From Gemmatimonadota bacterium (GTDB lineage Bacteria; Gemmatimonadota; Gemmatimonadetes; Longimicrobiales; Gaopeijiaceae): 13,836 nucleotides of DNA. Position numbers and translations under genes: made by a program. This document shows positions 1 through 7,150 of the stretch, piece by piece; the stretch's first letter is position 1; every line of letters begins with the position of its first letter. A model generated the notes under the pieces. It worked only from the letters and a program-made list of their open reading frames with translations. It was not told where the DNA came from and did no database searches. Where the stretch lies: NCBI GenBank assembly GCA_024638395.1, contig JAHEKK010000029.1:1-13836 (forward strand). Reading direction: 5' to 3'.

Positions 1-47
1 GCCACCAGCACGGCGACCAGAACTCCCAGGGTCCGGCTGCGGAACAT
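1..47 (-). CDS. N-terminus of an exported protein (cut by window edge)
   Basis: Only the first 15 codons are in the window. They start at an ATG (45-47) and read MFRSRTLGVLVAVLV. This is a short basic start followed by a hydrophobic run, as in a signal peptide or a first membrane segment. A purine-rich GGAGGGGA lies directly upstream and can serve as ribosome binding site. The gene lies 106 bases downstream of the ADOP permease stop on the same strand, so it may be co-transcribed or have its own promoter. The function cannot be told from this fragment. Confidence 0.55.
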   Translation of the reverse strand, partial: MFRSRTLGVLVAVLV

Positions 48-60
48 TCCCCTCCCTCGG

Positions 61-88
61 CTTTTGCGCGGCAACGCTCCCGCAAAGG
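61..88 (-). promoter_or_regulatory. Small inverted repeat just upstream of the left-edge gene
   Basis: TTTGCG (63-68) and CGCAAA (81-86) form a 6-bp perfect inverted repeat with a 12-base loop, ending about 15 bases before the start codon at 47. It could be an operator or a leader hairpin next to the ribosome binding site. It has no U-tract, so it is not a clear terminator. A short repeat like this may be chance. Confidence 0.25.
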
Positions 89-153
89 TAGAGCCGGCGG
101 GTGGGGAGGCCAACGGAGCCACACGACTGGGCCGGACCCGCCCGGAGCCCGGC

Positions 154-2862
154 TCAGTCCTCCCGCAGCGCGACCACCGGATCCACCCGGACCGCCCGTA
201 GCGCCGGGACCAGCGAAGCCACACACGCCACCGCCACGAAGAGGGCCGCGGTGGTCACGAACGTGACCGGGTCCGTGGGGCTCACACCGACGAGAAGCGA
301 CTCCATGACGCCGGTGAGGAGGAGGGCCGTGGGGATGCCGATGGCGACGCCGGCCACGGCGAGGGTGAGGCCCTGACGAAGGACGAGACGTACGATGCTG
401 CGCCCTTCGGCGCCGAAGGCCATCCGGACGCCGAACTCCCCCGTCCGCTGGCGAACCGTGTAGGACAGCACGCCATAGAGGCCCACCGCGGCCAGGGCCA
501 GGGCCAGGAGACCGAACGCGCCGATGAGGACCAGGGCGAACCGGGTTCCTCCCCCCGCCTCGTGGACCCTCGACTCCATGTCCCTCACGTCATCCAACGG
601 AATCAGGGGGTCCAGCGAGGCCACCGCCCGCCGGATCTGCGGAACCAGGAGATCGGGGCGCCCTCCGGTCCGGATGGCCCATGTCATCGCACCGAAGCTC
701 CCCAGATACCGGTCGGTGAAGTAGAGCGTCTCCATGCCGTCGGCGGCGAGGGTCTGGTGCCGTTGATGAGCCACGACGCCGATGACGTCGACCCAGACCG
801 GGTCCGGCCCCAGGGGCCGCACGAGTAATCGTTTTCCGACAGCGGATTCACCGGGCCAGGTCTTCTCGGCCAGCACATTGTCCACCACCACGTTGGGAAG
901 GCTGTCGTTGAAGTCGGCCTCGTCGAACGTGCGGCCGGCGATCAGCCGCGTCCCCATGGTCTCGAAGTAGCCCGGAACCGTGGCCCGGTAGCCGCCCTGT
1001 CGATAGTTGCGCTCGTCTTCCAGCGCCGACTCGGTTCCGTACCGCCCGTTGAAGGGCTGTCCGCTGAGCGGGAACGGGAAGACGCCGCCCACCTCCTCCG
1101 CCCCCGGGATCGCACGGAGGGACTCGAGGAGTTGCATCGTGAATGCTGCCCGTTGCGTCGCCTCCGGATACCGGGCAAACGGCACGTTCGTGGTGAACGT
1201 CATCAAGCCCGCCGGGTTGTAACCGGGGTCGCTCTGGGCCAGCGCCCGGTAGCTCCGCACCATCAGGCCGGTACCGATGAGGAGCACCAGGGACAGGGCC
1301 ACCTCGAGGACGACCGCTGCGCTCCTCAGCCGCTTGGCTCCAGCGCCGCCGCCGCCTCGTCCCCGCTCACCCAACACACTGCTGAGCTCGAATCTCGACG
1401 CCTGGACGGCCGGCAGGATCCCGAACACCAGCGCCGCACCCGTCGCCGCGAGAACCGTGAAAAGCAGCACGGTGCCGTCCAGGGAGACCGTGGCCAGCCT
1501 CGGGAGCGTGGCAGGCCCGAAAGCCTGGAGCGCCTCGATGCCCAGCTGGGCGATCACGAGCCCCACCAGCCCCCCCAGCGCCCCGATGAGAAGGCTCTCG
1601 GTGATCAACTGACGGAACAGCCGTACCCGGTTGCCCCCCATGGCGGCCCGCACGGCGAGTTCCCGTTCCCGGGCCGAGGCCCGGACGATCAGCAGGTTGG
1701 CCACATTGGCGCATGCGATCAGCAAGACGAAGAGGACGGCGCCCAACAGGGCCAGGATGACGGGCCGCACGTCCCGGGTCACATCGACCATGAGGGGCAC
1801 GGCGCGCTGCCGGTACCCGAGGGTGTTGTAGATCGCGAACTGTTCCGAGAACCGGGCCGTGGCCCCGTCCAGCTCCGCCTGCGCCTGAGACACCGAGGCG
1901 CCGTCGCGCAGCCGACCGAGTACGGTGATGAAGACGTTGTTTCTAGGCGAGTTGTCGAAATCGAGACGCATGGCCCCCCATAGATCAGGCCTGGGATCCA
2001 CATTGGCCTGGGGCGGCAGCCACAGCTCGAAGTCCGGGGGCATGACGCCGACGATCTCCGAGCTCACGCCGCCTACATCGACAGTGCGGCCCAAGACGCC
2101 GGGATCTCCACCGAAGCGGCGTTGCCAGAGGCCGTGACTCAGGATGACCGAGTTGGGGAGGGTCGGAGGGGCCGTGCCCGGGGTTCCCGCTGCGGCCGGG
2201 GCTCCGTCCTCCGGGACGAACGTCCGACCGAGCTGGGGGGAAATGCCGAGGACGTCGAAGAAGTTGGTGGTGACGCCCGCCGTGGAGATCTGGACCGGAT
2301 CGCCTTCCCCCGTGAGGGGCTGCCGGAAGGTCACGACGCCCCCCAGGGCCTCCAGCGCAGACGTCTGCTCCCGGAGGTCTCGCAGCTCCGGCGGCGAGTA
2401 CGGGAAGAACTCGACGTCCCGGGTCTGGAGCTCGGCCCACACCGTGACCAACCGGTCCGGTTCATCGTAGGGAAGGTCTTCCAGGAGAACCGAGTCCACC
2501 ACACTGAAGATGGCCGAGTTCGCACCGATGCCGAGAGCAATCGTGATCACGGCGACCAGGGTGAACCCCGGGTTCTTCACGAGCGTCCTGACGCCGTACC
2601 TGAGATCCTGCAGCCATGTTTCCATCGATCCCGCACCACCCTTCCCCAGTGTATTTCGGTTTCCGCGACGGGCGCGACGGCGCTCACTGAGCCCGCCCCC
2701 CACAACGTCCCACAGCGTTCCCACCCAGAGCCCGTAGCGGAAGCGTCCTTTCGTCCGCAGCAGATAGACGAAGGCGTCTTCCATGTCCGCGCCGTAGCGC
2801 TCCCTGAACGTCGGGGGATAGGCACGGAGCAGGAGCCGATAGAGCCGCCGGGCCCACCTCAT
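154..2862 (-). CDS. ADOP-type ABC transporter permease (duplicated FtsX/MacB-like)
   Basis: This 902-residue protein has the architecture of the Acidobacteria/Gemmatimonadota duplicated orphan permeases. Residues 1-70 form a basic prefix domain (MRWARRLYRLLLRAYPPTFR) found on such proteins. At 80 a MacB-like unit begins (METWLQDLRYGVRTL, then a membrane segment ending GIGANSAIFSVVDSVLL). An extracytoplasmic domain covers roughly 130-360, followed by three FtsX-type helices including ACANVANLLIVRASARERE. A second copy follows and ends with the typical PVVALRED. There is no ATPase domain, and none is encoded nearby. The family is usually linked to MacB-like export or envelope functions, but the substrate is unknown. 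The ATG (2860-2862) has no strong Shine-Dalgarno sequence and lies 46 bases after the PadR stop, so the two genes are probably one operon. Confidence 0.93.
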   Translation of the reverse strand: MRWARRLYRLLLRAYPPTFRERYGADMEDAFVYLLRTKGRFRYGLWVGTLWDVVGGGLSERRRARRGNRNTLGKGGAGSMETWLQDLRYGVRTLVKNPGFTLVAVITIALGIGANSAIFSVVDSVLLEDLPYDEPDRLVTVWAELQTRDVEFFPYSPPELRDLREQTSALEALGGVVTFRQPLTGEGDPVQISTAGVTTNFFDVLGISPQLGRTFVPEDGAPAAAGTPGTAPPTLPNSVILSHGLWQRRFGGDPGVLGRTVDVGGVSSEIVGVMPPDFELWLPPQANVDPRPDLWGAMRLDFDNSPRNNVFITVLGRLRDGASVSQAQAELDGATARFSEQFAIYNTLGYRQRAVPLMVDVTRDVRPVILALLGAVLFVLLIACANVANLLIVRASARERELAVRAAMGGNRVRLFRQLITESLLIGALGGLVGLVIAQLGIEALQAFGPATLPRLATVSLDGTVLLFTVLAATGAALVFGILPAVQASRFELSSVLGERGRGGGGAGAKRLRSAAVVLEVALSLVLLIGTGLMVRSYRALAQSDPGYNPAGLMTFTTNVPFARYPEATQRAAFTMQLLESLRAIPGAEEVGGVFPFPLSGQPFNGRYGTESALEDERNYRQGGYRATVPGYFETMGTRLIAGRTFDEADFNDSLPNVVVDNVLAEKTWPGESAVGKRLLVRPLGPDPVWVDVIGVVAHQRHQTLAADGMETLYFTDRYLGSFGAMTWAIRTGGRPDLLVPQIRRAVASLDPLIPLDDVRDMESRVHEAGGGTRFALVLIGAFGLLALALAAVGLYGVLSYTVRQRTGEFGVRMAFGAEGRSIVRLVLRQGLTLAVAGVAIGIPTALLLTGVMESLLVGVSPTDPVTFVTTAALFVAVACVASLVPALRAVRVDPVVALRED

Positions 2863-2908
2863 GATCCGGCCCGGGCCGTCTCGGATCCCACGGGCGCCCC
2901 GCCGGGCA

Positions 2909-3241
2909 TCAGGCCTCCCGGGGCCGGCGGGCAGACTTCTGGATCCCCTGCGCCCGTTCCACCTGTCCCGCCACTCGCATGGCTTCGGCGGCGGCTACCC
3001 GGCGGCCCAGATCGGTGATGGCGTAGCTCCGGCGACCCTCGCTCTCTCCCCCCTCCTCGGCGAGAAGCCCCTCGTCCACGAGCCGGGCCACAGCCCGATA
3101 CAGGGTGCCCGGATGAACCCGGCGGGGGGACGCCTCGTTCACGGCCTGCATCACCGCGTAGCCGTGAAGCGCGCCGTTCCGAAGGGCCAGGAGGATCTCG
3201 AAAGCGACCGGAGTCAGGGGAAGAAACGTCTTGGGTTCCAA
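2909..3241 (-). CDS. PadR-family transcriptional regulator
   Basis: This is a 110-residue winged-helix protein, the usual size of short PadR regulators. The core is visible: LTPVAFEILLALRNGALHGYAVMQAV (about 9-34, split here only for description), then PGTLYRAVARLVDEGLL for the recognition region and GRRSYAITDLGRR for the beta wing. The start is a TTG (3239-3241) preceded by GAGG at suitable spacing; an in-frame stop at 3278-3280 excludes a much longer form. PadR proteins are mostly repressors that respond to small ligands or envelope stress. PadR genes directly upstream of ADOP permeases are a recurrent pair, so this one most likely controls the permease and itself through the repeats at 3255-3288. 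Confidence 0.92.
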   Translation of the reverse strand: MEPKTFLPLTPVAFEILLALRNGALHGYAVMQAVNEASPRRVHPGTLYRAVARLVDEGLLAEEGGESEGRRSYAITDLGRRVAAAEAMRVAGQVERAQGIQKSARRPREA

Positions 3242-3254
3242 AGGGTGCCTCGTG

Positions 3255-3288
3255 TATTCGCCCAGGGAGAATTCGCTTTAGGCGAATA
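3255..3288 (-). promoter_or_regulatory. Probable PadR operator with overlapping promoter
   Basis: TATTCGCC (3255-3262) and GGCGAATA (3281-3288) are perfect inverted copies. Between them, ATTCGC (3271-3276) with GCGAAT (3282-3287) forms a tighter palindrome with a 5-base spacer, so the half-site occurs three times in 34 bases. The block ends 14 bases before the TTG start of padR. A TTGATA on the minus strand (3287-3292) could be the -35 box, with no good -10 seen; a repressor bound here would block it. Autoregulation is inferred from position and from PadR family behaviour. Confidence 0.6.
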
Positions 3289-3371
3289 TCAAACCATGGC
3301 GCCACGTAGGCAAGCCGCCCCGGGCCCGAAGCGTCCCCGGAGCCGTCGCGACCGGAGGTTCGGGGCCTCTA

Positions 3372-3419
3372 GCGAGAAGAAAAGACAAAGGCCGCCCTGG
3401 ACTTTCATCCAGGACGGCC
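3372..3419 (-). terminator. Strong intrinsic terminator with no gene feeding it
   Basis: Read on the minus strand, GGCCGTCCTGGA (3419-3408) pairs with TCCAGGGCGGCC (3401-3390) over 12 bp with one G-U pair and a 6-base loop (TGAAAG). It is followed directly by TTTGTCTTTTCTTC. This is a textbook rho-independent terminator. The next gene at higher coordinates is on the plus strand, so whatever it ends must begin in the preceding 200-300 bases. It may close a small RNA, act as an attenuator, or block antisense transcription from the GroES-like locus. Confidence 0.75.
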
Positions 3420-3571
3420 CGTCAGGGTGGTCGGCGGAACCTCGAGCTCGCTTTTGATACGGGTCGTTTAGTGTCATTTGCAGCCGGGTCCGCCGACGCA
3501 ATCAAGAATGTCGGCCGCTTGCGCCCTCGACTTGAGTACGATCATTTCCGGCCTATCCTGACGGGCCGTCC
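3390..3571 (-). ncRNA. Candidate structured small RNA or attenuator
   Basis: This is a gene-free stretch with nested pairing. GGACGGCCCGTCAGG (3412-3426) and CCTGACGGGCCGTCC (3557-3571) form a 15-bp perfect closing helix. Inside are an arm with a 9-bp perfect stem, GTCGGCGGA (3430-3438) with TCCGCCGAC (3489-3497), and an arm pairing 3502-3506 with 3531-3535 and 3511-3513 with 3528-3530. The 3' end on the minus strand is the terminator at 3372-3419. Bases 3412-3419 belong to both the closing helix and the terminator stem, so the two are mutually exclusive, as in attenuators. I do not recognise a known family: tRNA, tmRNA and common riboswitch cores do not fit. No clear promoter was found. A non-autonomous mobile element is the main alternative. 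Confidence 0.4.
3532..3559 (+). promoter_or_regulatory. Possible promoter for the GroES-like gene
   Basis: TTGAGT (3532-3537) and TATCCT (3554-3559) are separated by 16 bases and point toward the GroES-like gene, giving a leader of about 145 bases to the ATG at 3713. Both boxes match the sigma-70 consensus only partly, and they lie inside the inverted-repeat element. No CIRCE element of the HrcA type is present. Confidence 0.25.
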
Positions 3572-3712
3572 CATCGCACTCTGCGACGCGACCCCGTCAT
3601 GAGCCGATTCAGCAGAAAGGGGTGCGTCCCCGACCCGCGGACGGACACGGTGGATTCAGAACATGATCGCGAGGGTCATGAAGACCCCAGCAACCCCAGG
3701 CCAAGTGACCCC

Positions 3713-4114
3713 ATGAGCCAGCAAAGACTGATCGTCGTAGGAGACCGGGTCCTCATCGAACCGGCGGAAGGGGAGGAGCGGACCAAGGTGGGCCTGTACC
3801 TCCCTGCGACTGCCGTGGACAAGCAGTCCGTCCAGAGCGGCAGGGTCGTGGCCACCGGGCCCGGCACCCCCATCGGGGCGCCAACGGAGTTGGACGAGGA
3901 GCCGTGGAAGATCGGATCCGGCGAAGCACGGTACCTGCCCGTACAGGCCAAGACCGGGGACTACGCCATCTTCTTCCGGAAGGCGTCCGTGGAGATCTCG
4001 TTCGAGGGCAGGCAATACCTGGTCGTGCCCCAGGCGGCCATCCTGGCCCTCATCCGGGACATGGACAGCGACCTGGACGAATCAGACTTCGGAGACGACG
4101 ACCCGCTGTTCTGA
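3713..4114 (+). CDS. Long-form GroES-like co-chaperonin
   Basis: The protein has 133 residues, against about 95 for GroES. The N-terminal half follows the family: GDRVLIEPAEGEERTKVGLY, then LPATAVDKQSVQSGRVVATG, covering the first beta strands and mobile-loop region. A segment rich in P, E and W (about 50-75, DEEPWKIGSGEARYLPVQAK) is inserted before the second conserved half, GDYAIFFRKASVEISFEGRQ followed by YLVVPQAAILALIRD. The C-terminus is strongly acidic (DMDSDLDESDFGDDDPLF). From memory, a similar long GroES type occurs beside the normal one in Bacteroidota. No groEL is in the window, and binding to GroEL is unproven. The frame stays open upstream to an ATG at 3599 (38 extra codons), but that stretch has no GroES similarity, so I chose 3713. 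The Shine-Dalgarno is weak at both. Confidence 0.85.
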   Translation: MSQQRLIVVGDRVLIEPAEGEERTKVGLYLPATAVDKQSVQSGRVVATGPGTPIGAPTELDEEPWKIGSGEARYLPVQAKTGDYAIFFRKASVEISFEGRQYLVVPQAAILALIRDMDSDLDESDFGDDDPLF

Positions 4115-4123
4115 TCTGGTGCT

Positions 4124-4954
4124 CTAGTTCGGTGCCGCCGGCGCCAGGCGACGGACCCGGATGTTCCGGAACCAGACCGGGTCGCCATGGTCCTGGAGGC
4201 CCAGGTGCCCCTGTGCCGCCTTACCGTAGCCCGGCCACTCCGTGAACTTGGAATCCGCCACCAGCGCTTGCCACTCCGGCGAGCCCAGGGTGTAGCTCAC
4301 CACTCGTTCACCGTTGAGCCAATGCTCGACATCGGAGCCACGCACAACGATCCGGGCCTCGTTCCACTCGCCCACGGGCCGGGTGAAGTCCTCCGGGGGT
4401 GCATGCAGCGCGTAGTTCGCACCGGCTGACGTGAGGGGTGAGCGCCCATCGGGATGCCGATCGTTGTCCAGGATCTGCATCTCCGGACCCGTCCAGAACG
4501 CATATCGACCCTCCTCGATCACCCGGTAGAAGATGCCGCTGTTGCCGCCTGAATCGATCCTCCACTCCAAGGCGAGCTCGAAGCTCCCGAACTGGTCCGT
4601 AGTGATGAGATCCCCGCCCTCACCCCCTGGAGCAAAGGCGAGGACCCCGCTCTCGACCGTCCACCCTTCGGGCACGTCCTGGCTCATGTAGCCGCGCCAT
4701 CCATCGAGAGACGCCGAAAGCAAACGCCACCCCTCAGCGATCTCCGGGGGCGTCAGCCGGGTCAGCGCCGCTCCCTCGGAGCCGTCCACACCGCGGGCGG
4801 CCTGCGTGGGCTCACCCGGCGGACCCGCGTCGGGCGCGGGGGAACCCCCACAGCCACCCCCAAACCCGAGGCAGGCAGAGACGACCAGGGCCCGGGGCCA
4901 GGCCGGGCCCGGGTTGGGCGAGAGGGTCCGATACTGGCGAGACCGATCGATCAT
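4124..4954 (-). CDS. Lipoprotein with DUF1080 (3-keto-disaccharide hydrolase) domain
   Basis: This is a 276-residue protein. An N-terminal signal (hydrophobic ALVVSACLGFGGGC, residues 22-35) offers cysteines at 28 (VSAC, a good lipobox) or 35, so it is probably a lipoprotein outside the cytoplasm; a low-complexity G/P/A linker follows. The domain spans about 70-270, with DGWRGY, ELALEWRIDSGGNSGIFYR (125-143), GPEMQILDN (156-164), GEWNEARIVVRG and LGLQDHGDPVWFRNIRVR (251-268). Pfam now calls this family 3-keto-disaccharide hydrolase, because members cleave glycosides oxidised at C3; the fold is concanavalin-like. The start at 4954 has an AGGAAGGG 9 bases upstream; longer in-frame starts fall inside the previous gene. 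It lies 28 bases after the TIM-barrel gene, last in the block, and its stop faces the GroES-like stop across only 9 bases. Confidence 0.9.
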   Translation of the reverse strand: MIDRSRQYRTLSPNPGPAWPRALVVSACLGFGGGCGGSPAPDAGPPGEPTQAARGVDGSEGAALTRLTPPEIAEGWRLLSASLDGWRGYMSQDVPEGWTVESGVLAFAPGGEGGDLITTDQFGSFELALEWRIDSGGNSGIFYRVIEEGRYAFWTGPEMQILDNDRHPDGRSPLTSAGANYALHAPPEDFTRPVGEWNEARIVVRGSDVEHWLNGERVVSYTLGSPEWQALVADSKFTEWPGYGKAAQGHLGLQDHGDPVWFRNIRVRRLAPAAPN

Positions 4955-4982
4955 GATGGTGTTCCCTTCCTGTGGGCCCATG

Positions 4983-5987
4983 TCAGGAGTCCCCCAAAAA
5001 AGCCGCATCGAAGTCCACCGAGGCCGGGGGAAAGTCGAGGCGCCGGACGAACTCACACGCCTCGCGGGCGCCGTGCTCCCGGTCCATTGCGCTGTCCTCC
5101 CATTCGACCGACAGCGGCCCCGTGTACCCCACGCGGTTCAGGGCTCGAATCACGCCCTCGAAGTCCACGCGGCCCCGGCCCAGAGACCTGAAATCCCAAT
5201 ACCGGCGGCCGTCGCCAAAGTCGGTGTGGCCCCCGAAGACGCCGGCGGTGGTCGGCACGTCCGACCACCACACGTCCTTCATGTGCGCGTGCACGATCCG
5301 GCTTCCGAACCGGTCGATGAACCCGAGGTAGTCCACGCCCTGGTAGGCGAGATGGCTGGGATCGTAGTTGAAGCCGAAGCGGGGATGCCCGTCCACCGCA
5401 GCCAACGCCCGTTCCGCCGACACGATGTCGAAGGCGATCTCCGTGGGATGGACTTCCAGAGCAAACGTCACGCCCTCCGTGTCGAACACGTTCAGGACCG
5501 GGGTCCATCGCTCGGCAAAGGACTCGTAGCCGCGTTCGATCCAGTCCTCGGGCACGGGGGGAAAGGAATACAGGAAGGGCCAGATGGCGCTCCCGGTGAA
5601 TCCGTTCACTACCTCCACCCCGAGGCGGGACGCCGCCCGGGCGGTATTCATCATTTCTTCGGCAGCGCGCTGGTTCACCGCAGCCGGATCGCCGTCTCCC
5701 CACACGCGCTCGGGCAGGATTCCCCGGTGCCGCTCGTCGATGCCGTCGCACACCGCCTGGCCGACCAGGTGATTGCTTATGGCGTGGACCTCGAGGCCGA
5801 ACCGGGCGAGGAGCTCATGGCGGCCCGCGCAGTACGCCGGATCGCGCAGGGCCGCCTCCACGTCGAAGTGATCCCCCCAGCAGGCCAGCTCGAGACCCCC
5901 GTACCCCCACGAGGCCGCCTTTTCGGCCAGAGTCTCCAGCGGCAGGTCGGCCCATTGGCCCGTGAACAACGTCAGGGGACGATTCAC
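4983..5987 (-). CDS. Cytosolic sugar phosphate isomerase/epimerase (xylose-isomerase-like TIM barrel)
   Basis: This is a 334-residue AP-endonuclease-2-type TIM barrel. The metal site usual in this family can be placed on E178 (ALEVHPTE), D209 (FNYDPSHL), a histidine in IVHAHMKD (H233 or H235) and an acidic residue in VEWED (295-298). There is no signal peptide, so it acts in the cytoplasm. Start: a GTG at 5985-5987 overlaps the TGA of the upstream oxidoreductase by 3 bases, implying translational coupling; earlier in-frame codons lie within that gene. Relatives isomerise or epimerise sugars, inositols or keto sugars, and some catalyse beta-elimination of 3-keto-glycosides. Beside Gfo/Idh/MocA and DUF1080 proteins, action on an oxidised sugar is likely, but the exact reaction is not visible. 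Confidence 0.9.
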   Translation of the reverse strand: MNRPLTLFTGQWADLPLETLAEKAASWGYGGLELACWGDHFDVEAALRDPAYCAGRHELLARFGLEVHAISNHLVGQAVCDGIDERHRGILPERVWGDGDPAAVNQRAAEEMMNTARAASRLGVEVVNGFTGSAIWPFLYSFPPVPEDWIERGYESFAERWTPVLNVFDTEGVTFALEVHPTEIAFDIVSAERALAAVDGHPRFGFNYDPSHLAYQGVDYLGFIDRFGSRIVHAHMKDVWWSDVPTTAGVFGGHTDFGDGRRYWDFRSLGRGRVDFEGVIRALNRVGYTGPLSVEWEDSAMDREHGAREACEFVRRLDFPPASVDFDAAFLGDS

Positions 5988-7144
5988 AGCGACACCCAAC
6001 CATTCTGTTCTGCGGACCTTAATGCGGCCTCGATGAACCGCATCCCCCGAACGCCCTCGCGCACCGAAGGGAAGTCCAGGTCGAGGGGCTCGGGCGGTGT
6101 GCCGGCCAGGACCGCACCGATGGTACGGCCTGCGTTCCGGTAGATGTTGGCAAAAGCCTCGATGAACCCCTCCGGATGTCCAGGCGGCAATCGGGTGTTG
6201 TGAAGGCTGGGCTCGGAAAGGTAGGCGCTCCCCCGCGTCCGCACCTCGGCCGGCCCGTCGGCGAGAAGCACCCGGAGCTCGTTGGGGCGTTCTTGCCGCC
6301 AAGCCAGGCCGGCCTCGTCGCCGTAGATCCGGAGGCTGAGGCCGTTCTCCTCTCCGACCGATACCTGGCTCGTGACGTAGACGCCCCGGGCGCCCCCACC
6401 GTAGCGCACCAGCACACTGGCGTCGTCCTCGAGGACCCGCCCCTCGACAAAAGACGTGAGGTCCGCGCACAACGACTCGATCTGAAGGCCCGTCACGTAT
6501 CGAACGAGGTTGTCCACGTGGGAGCCGATGTCGCCGAGTGCGGACGAAGGTCCCGCCCGGTCCGGATCCTGGCGCCATTCGGCCTGCTTCTGCCCCGACG
6601 CCTCGATGGGCTGATGCAACCAGCCCTGGGAGTATTCGGCGACCACCTTCCTGACCCGGCCCAGCCGCCCGATACGGACCAGCTCCCGCGCTTCCTTCAC
6701 CATGGGATAGCCGGTGTAGTTGTGGGTCAGCGCGAAGACGAGGCGGGTGGATTCCACGAGTTCCGCCAGGGCCTCGGCTTCCTCGGCGTTCGTGGCCAGA
6801 GGCTTGTCGCAGATGACGTGAATGCCGGCCTCGAGAAAGCGCCGTGCCACGGGCACGTGGAGGTGGTTGGGCGTCACGATGGACACCACCTCGATGCGGT
6901 CGTCCGGAGCGAGTCGCGCTTCCTCCTCCGCCATGTCCGCCCAGCTCCCGTAGGTGCGCGAGGCGTCCAATCCCAGGATGGCGCCTTGCTTGAAGGACCG
7001 TTCGGAGGTCGAGGCAAACGCCCCGGCCACGAGCTCGAACTCACCGTCGAGGGCCGCGGCCCTCCGGTGAACGTCGCCGATGAAGGCTCCCGGACCCCCA
7101 CCGACCATTCCGTACCGCAGCCTGCGGCCCAACCTGGGATTCAC
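5984..7144 (-). CDS. Gfo/Idh/MocA-family NAD(P)-dependent sugar oxidoreductase
   Basis: This 386-residue enzyme has an N-terminal Rossmann domain (GMVGGGPGAFIGDVHR, 12-27). The family lysine motif is present as CDKPLA (112-117, usually EKP; K114 is the catalytic candidate). The C-terminal substrate domain carries GDIGSHVDNL (204-213), where D205 and H209 correspond to the usual active-site pair. The family interconverts a hydroxyl and a ketone on sugars, inositols or sugar acids with NAD(P). No export signal is seen. The GTG start (7142-7144) lies 6 bases after the MFS transporter stop, and the stop overlaps the next gene, so it sits mid-operon. In this context oxidation of a sugar to its 3-keto form is the most likely role; substrate and direction are inferred. 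Confidence 0.92.
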   Translation of the reverse strand: MNPRLGRRLRYGMVGGGPGAFIGDVHRRAAALDGEFELVAGAFASTSERSFKQGAILGLDASRTYGSWADMAEEEARLAPDDRIEVVSIVTPNHLHVPVARRFLEAGIHVICDKPLATNAEEAEALAELVESTRLVFALTHNYTGYPMVKEARELVRIGRLGRVRKVVAEYSQGWLHQPIEASGQKQAEWRQDPDRAGPSSALGDIGSHVDNLVRYVTGLQIESLCADLTSFVEGRVLEDDASVLVRYGGGARGVYVTSQVSVGEENGLSLRIYGDEAGLAWRQERPNELRVLLADGPAEVRTRGSAYLSEPSLHNTRLPPGHPEGFIEAFANIYRNAGRTIGAVLAGTPPEPLDLDFPSVREGVRGMRFIEAALRSAEQNGWVSL

Positions 7145-7150
7145 GGCGCC

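Noticed and set aside
1132..3018. Plus-strand open frames (1132-1983 and 2122-3018) opposite the ADOP permease
   Set aside because: No domains, arginine/proline/glycine-rich shadow composition, and complete overlap with a 902-residue recognised permease.
3427..3497. tRNA or tmRNA 3' end (minus strand TCCGCCGACCACC after a matching 5' stem)
   Set aside because: The paired ends and CCA-like tail are suggestive, but there is no T-arm consensus, D-arm or anticodon arm. The tmRNA tag reading and its length do not fit either.
3289..3501. Minus-strand 70-codon open frame in the gap upstream of padR
   Set aside because: It runs straight through the intrinsic terminator stem and its U-tract and shares bases with the inverted repeats. 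It has no clear ribosome binding site or known motif, so structure explains it better than coding.
3560..3600. CIRCE (HrcA) heat-shock operator before the GroES-like gene
   Set aside because: GCACTC is present at about 3576-3581, but the inverted partner GAGTGC at the required 9-base spacing is absent.
3599..3712. N-terminal extension of the GroES-like protein from the ATG at 3599
   Set aside because: The 38 extra residues are polar and have no GroES similarity. The family-like sequence begins right after the ATG at 3713. It cannot be fully excluded because neither start has a good Shine-Dalgarno.
4806..6143. Plus-strand open frame of 445 codons opposite the DUF1080 and TIM-barrel genes
   Set aside because: Same low-complexity composition, no recognisable motif, and fully overlaps well-supported minus-strand genes.
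5988..6578. Extension of the cytosolic TIM-barrel gene to 6578
   Set aside because: The additional 197 codons are the out-of-frame shadow of the oxidoreductase. The barrel begins right after the GTG that overlaps the oxidoreductase stop.
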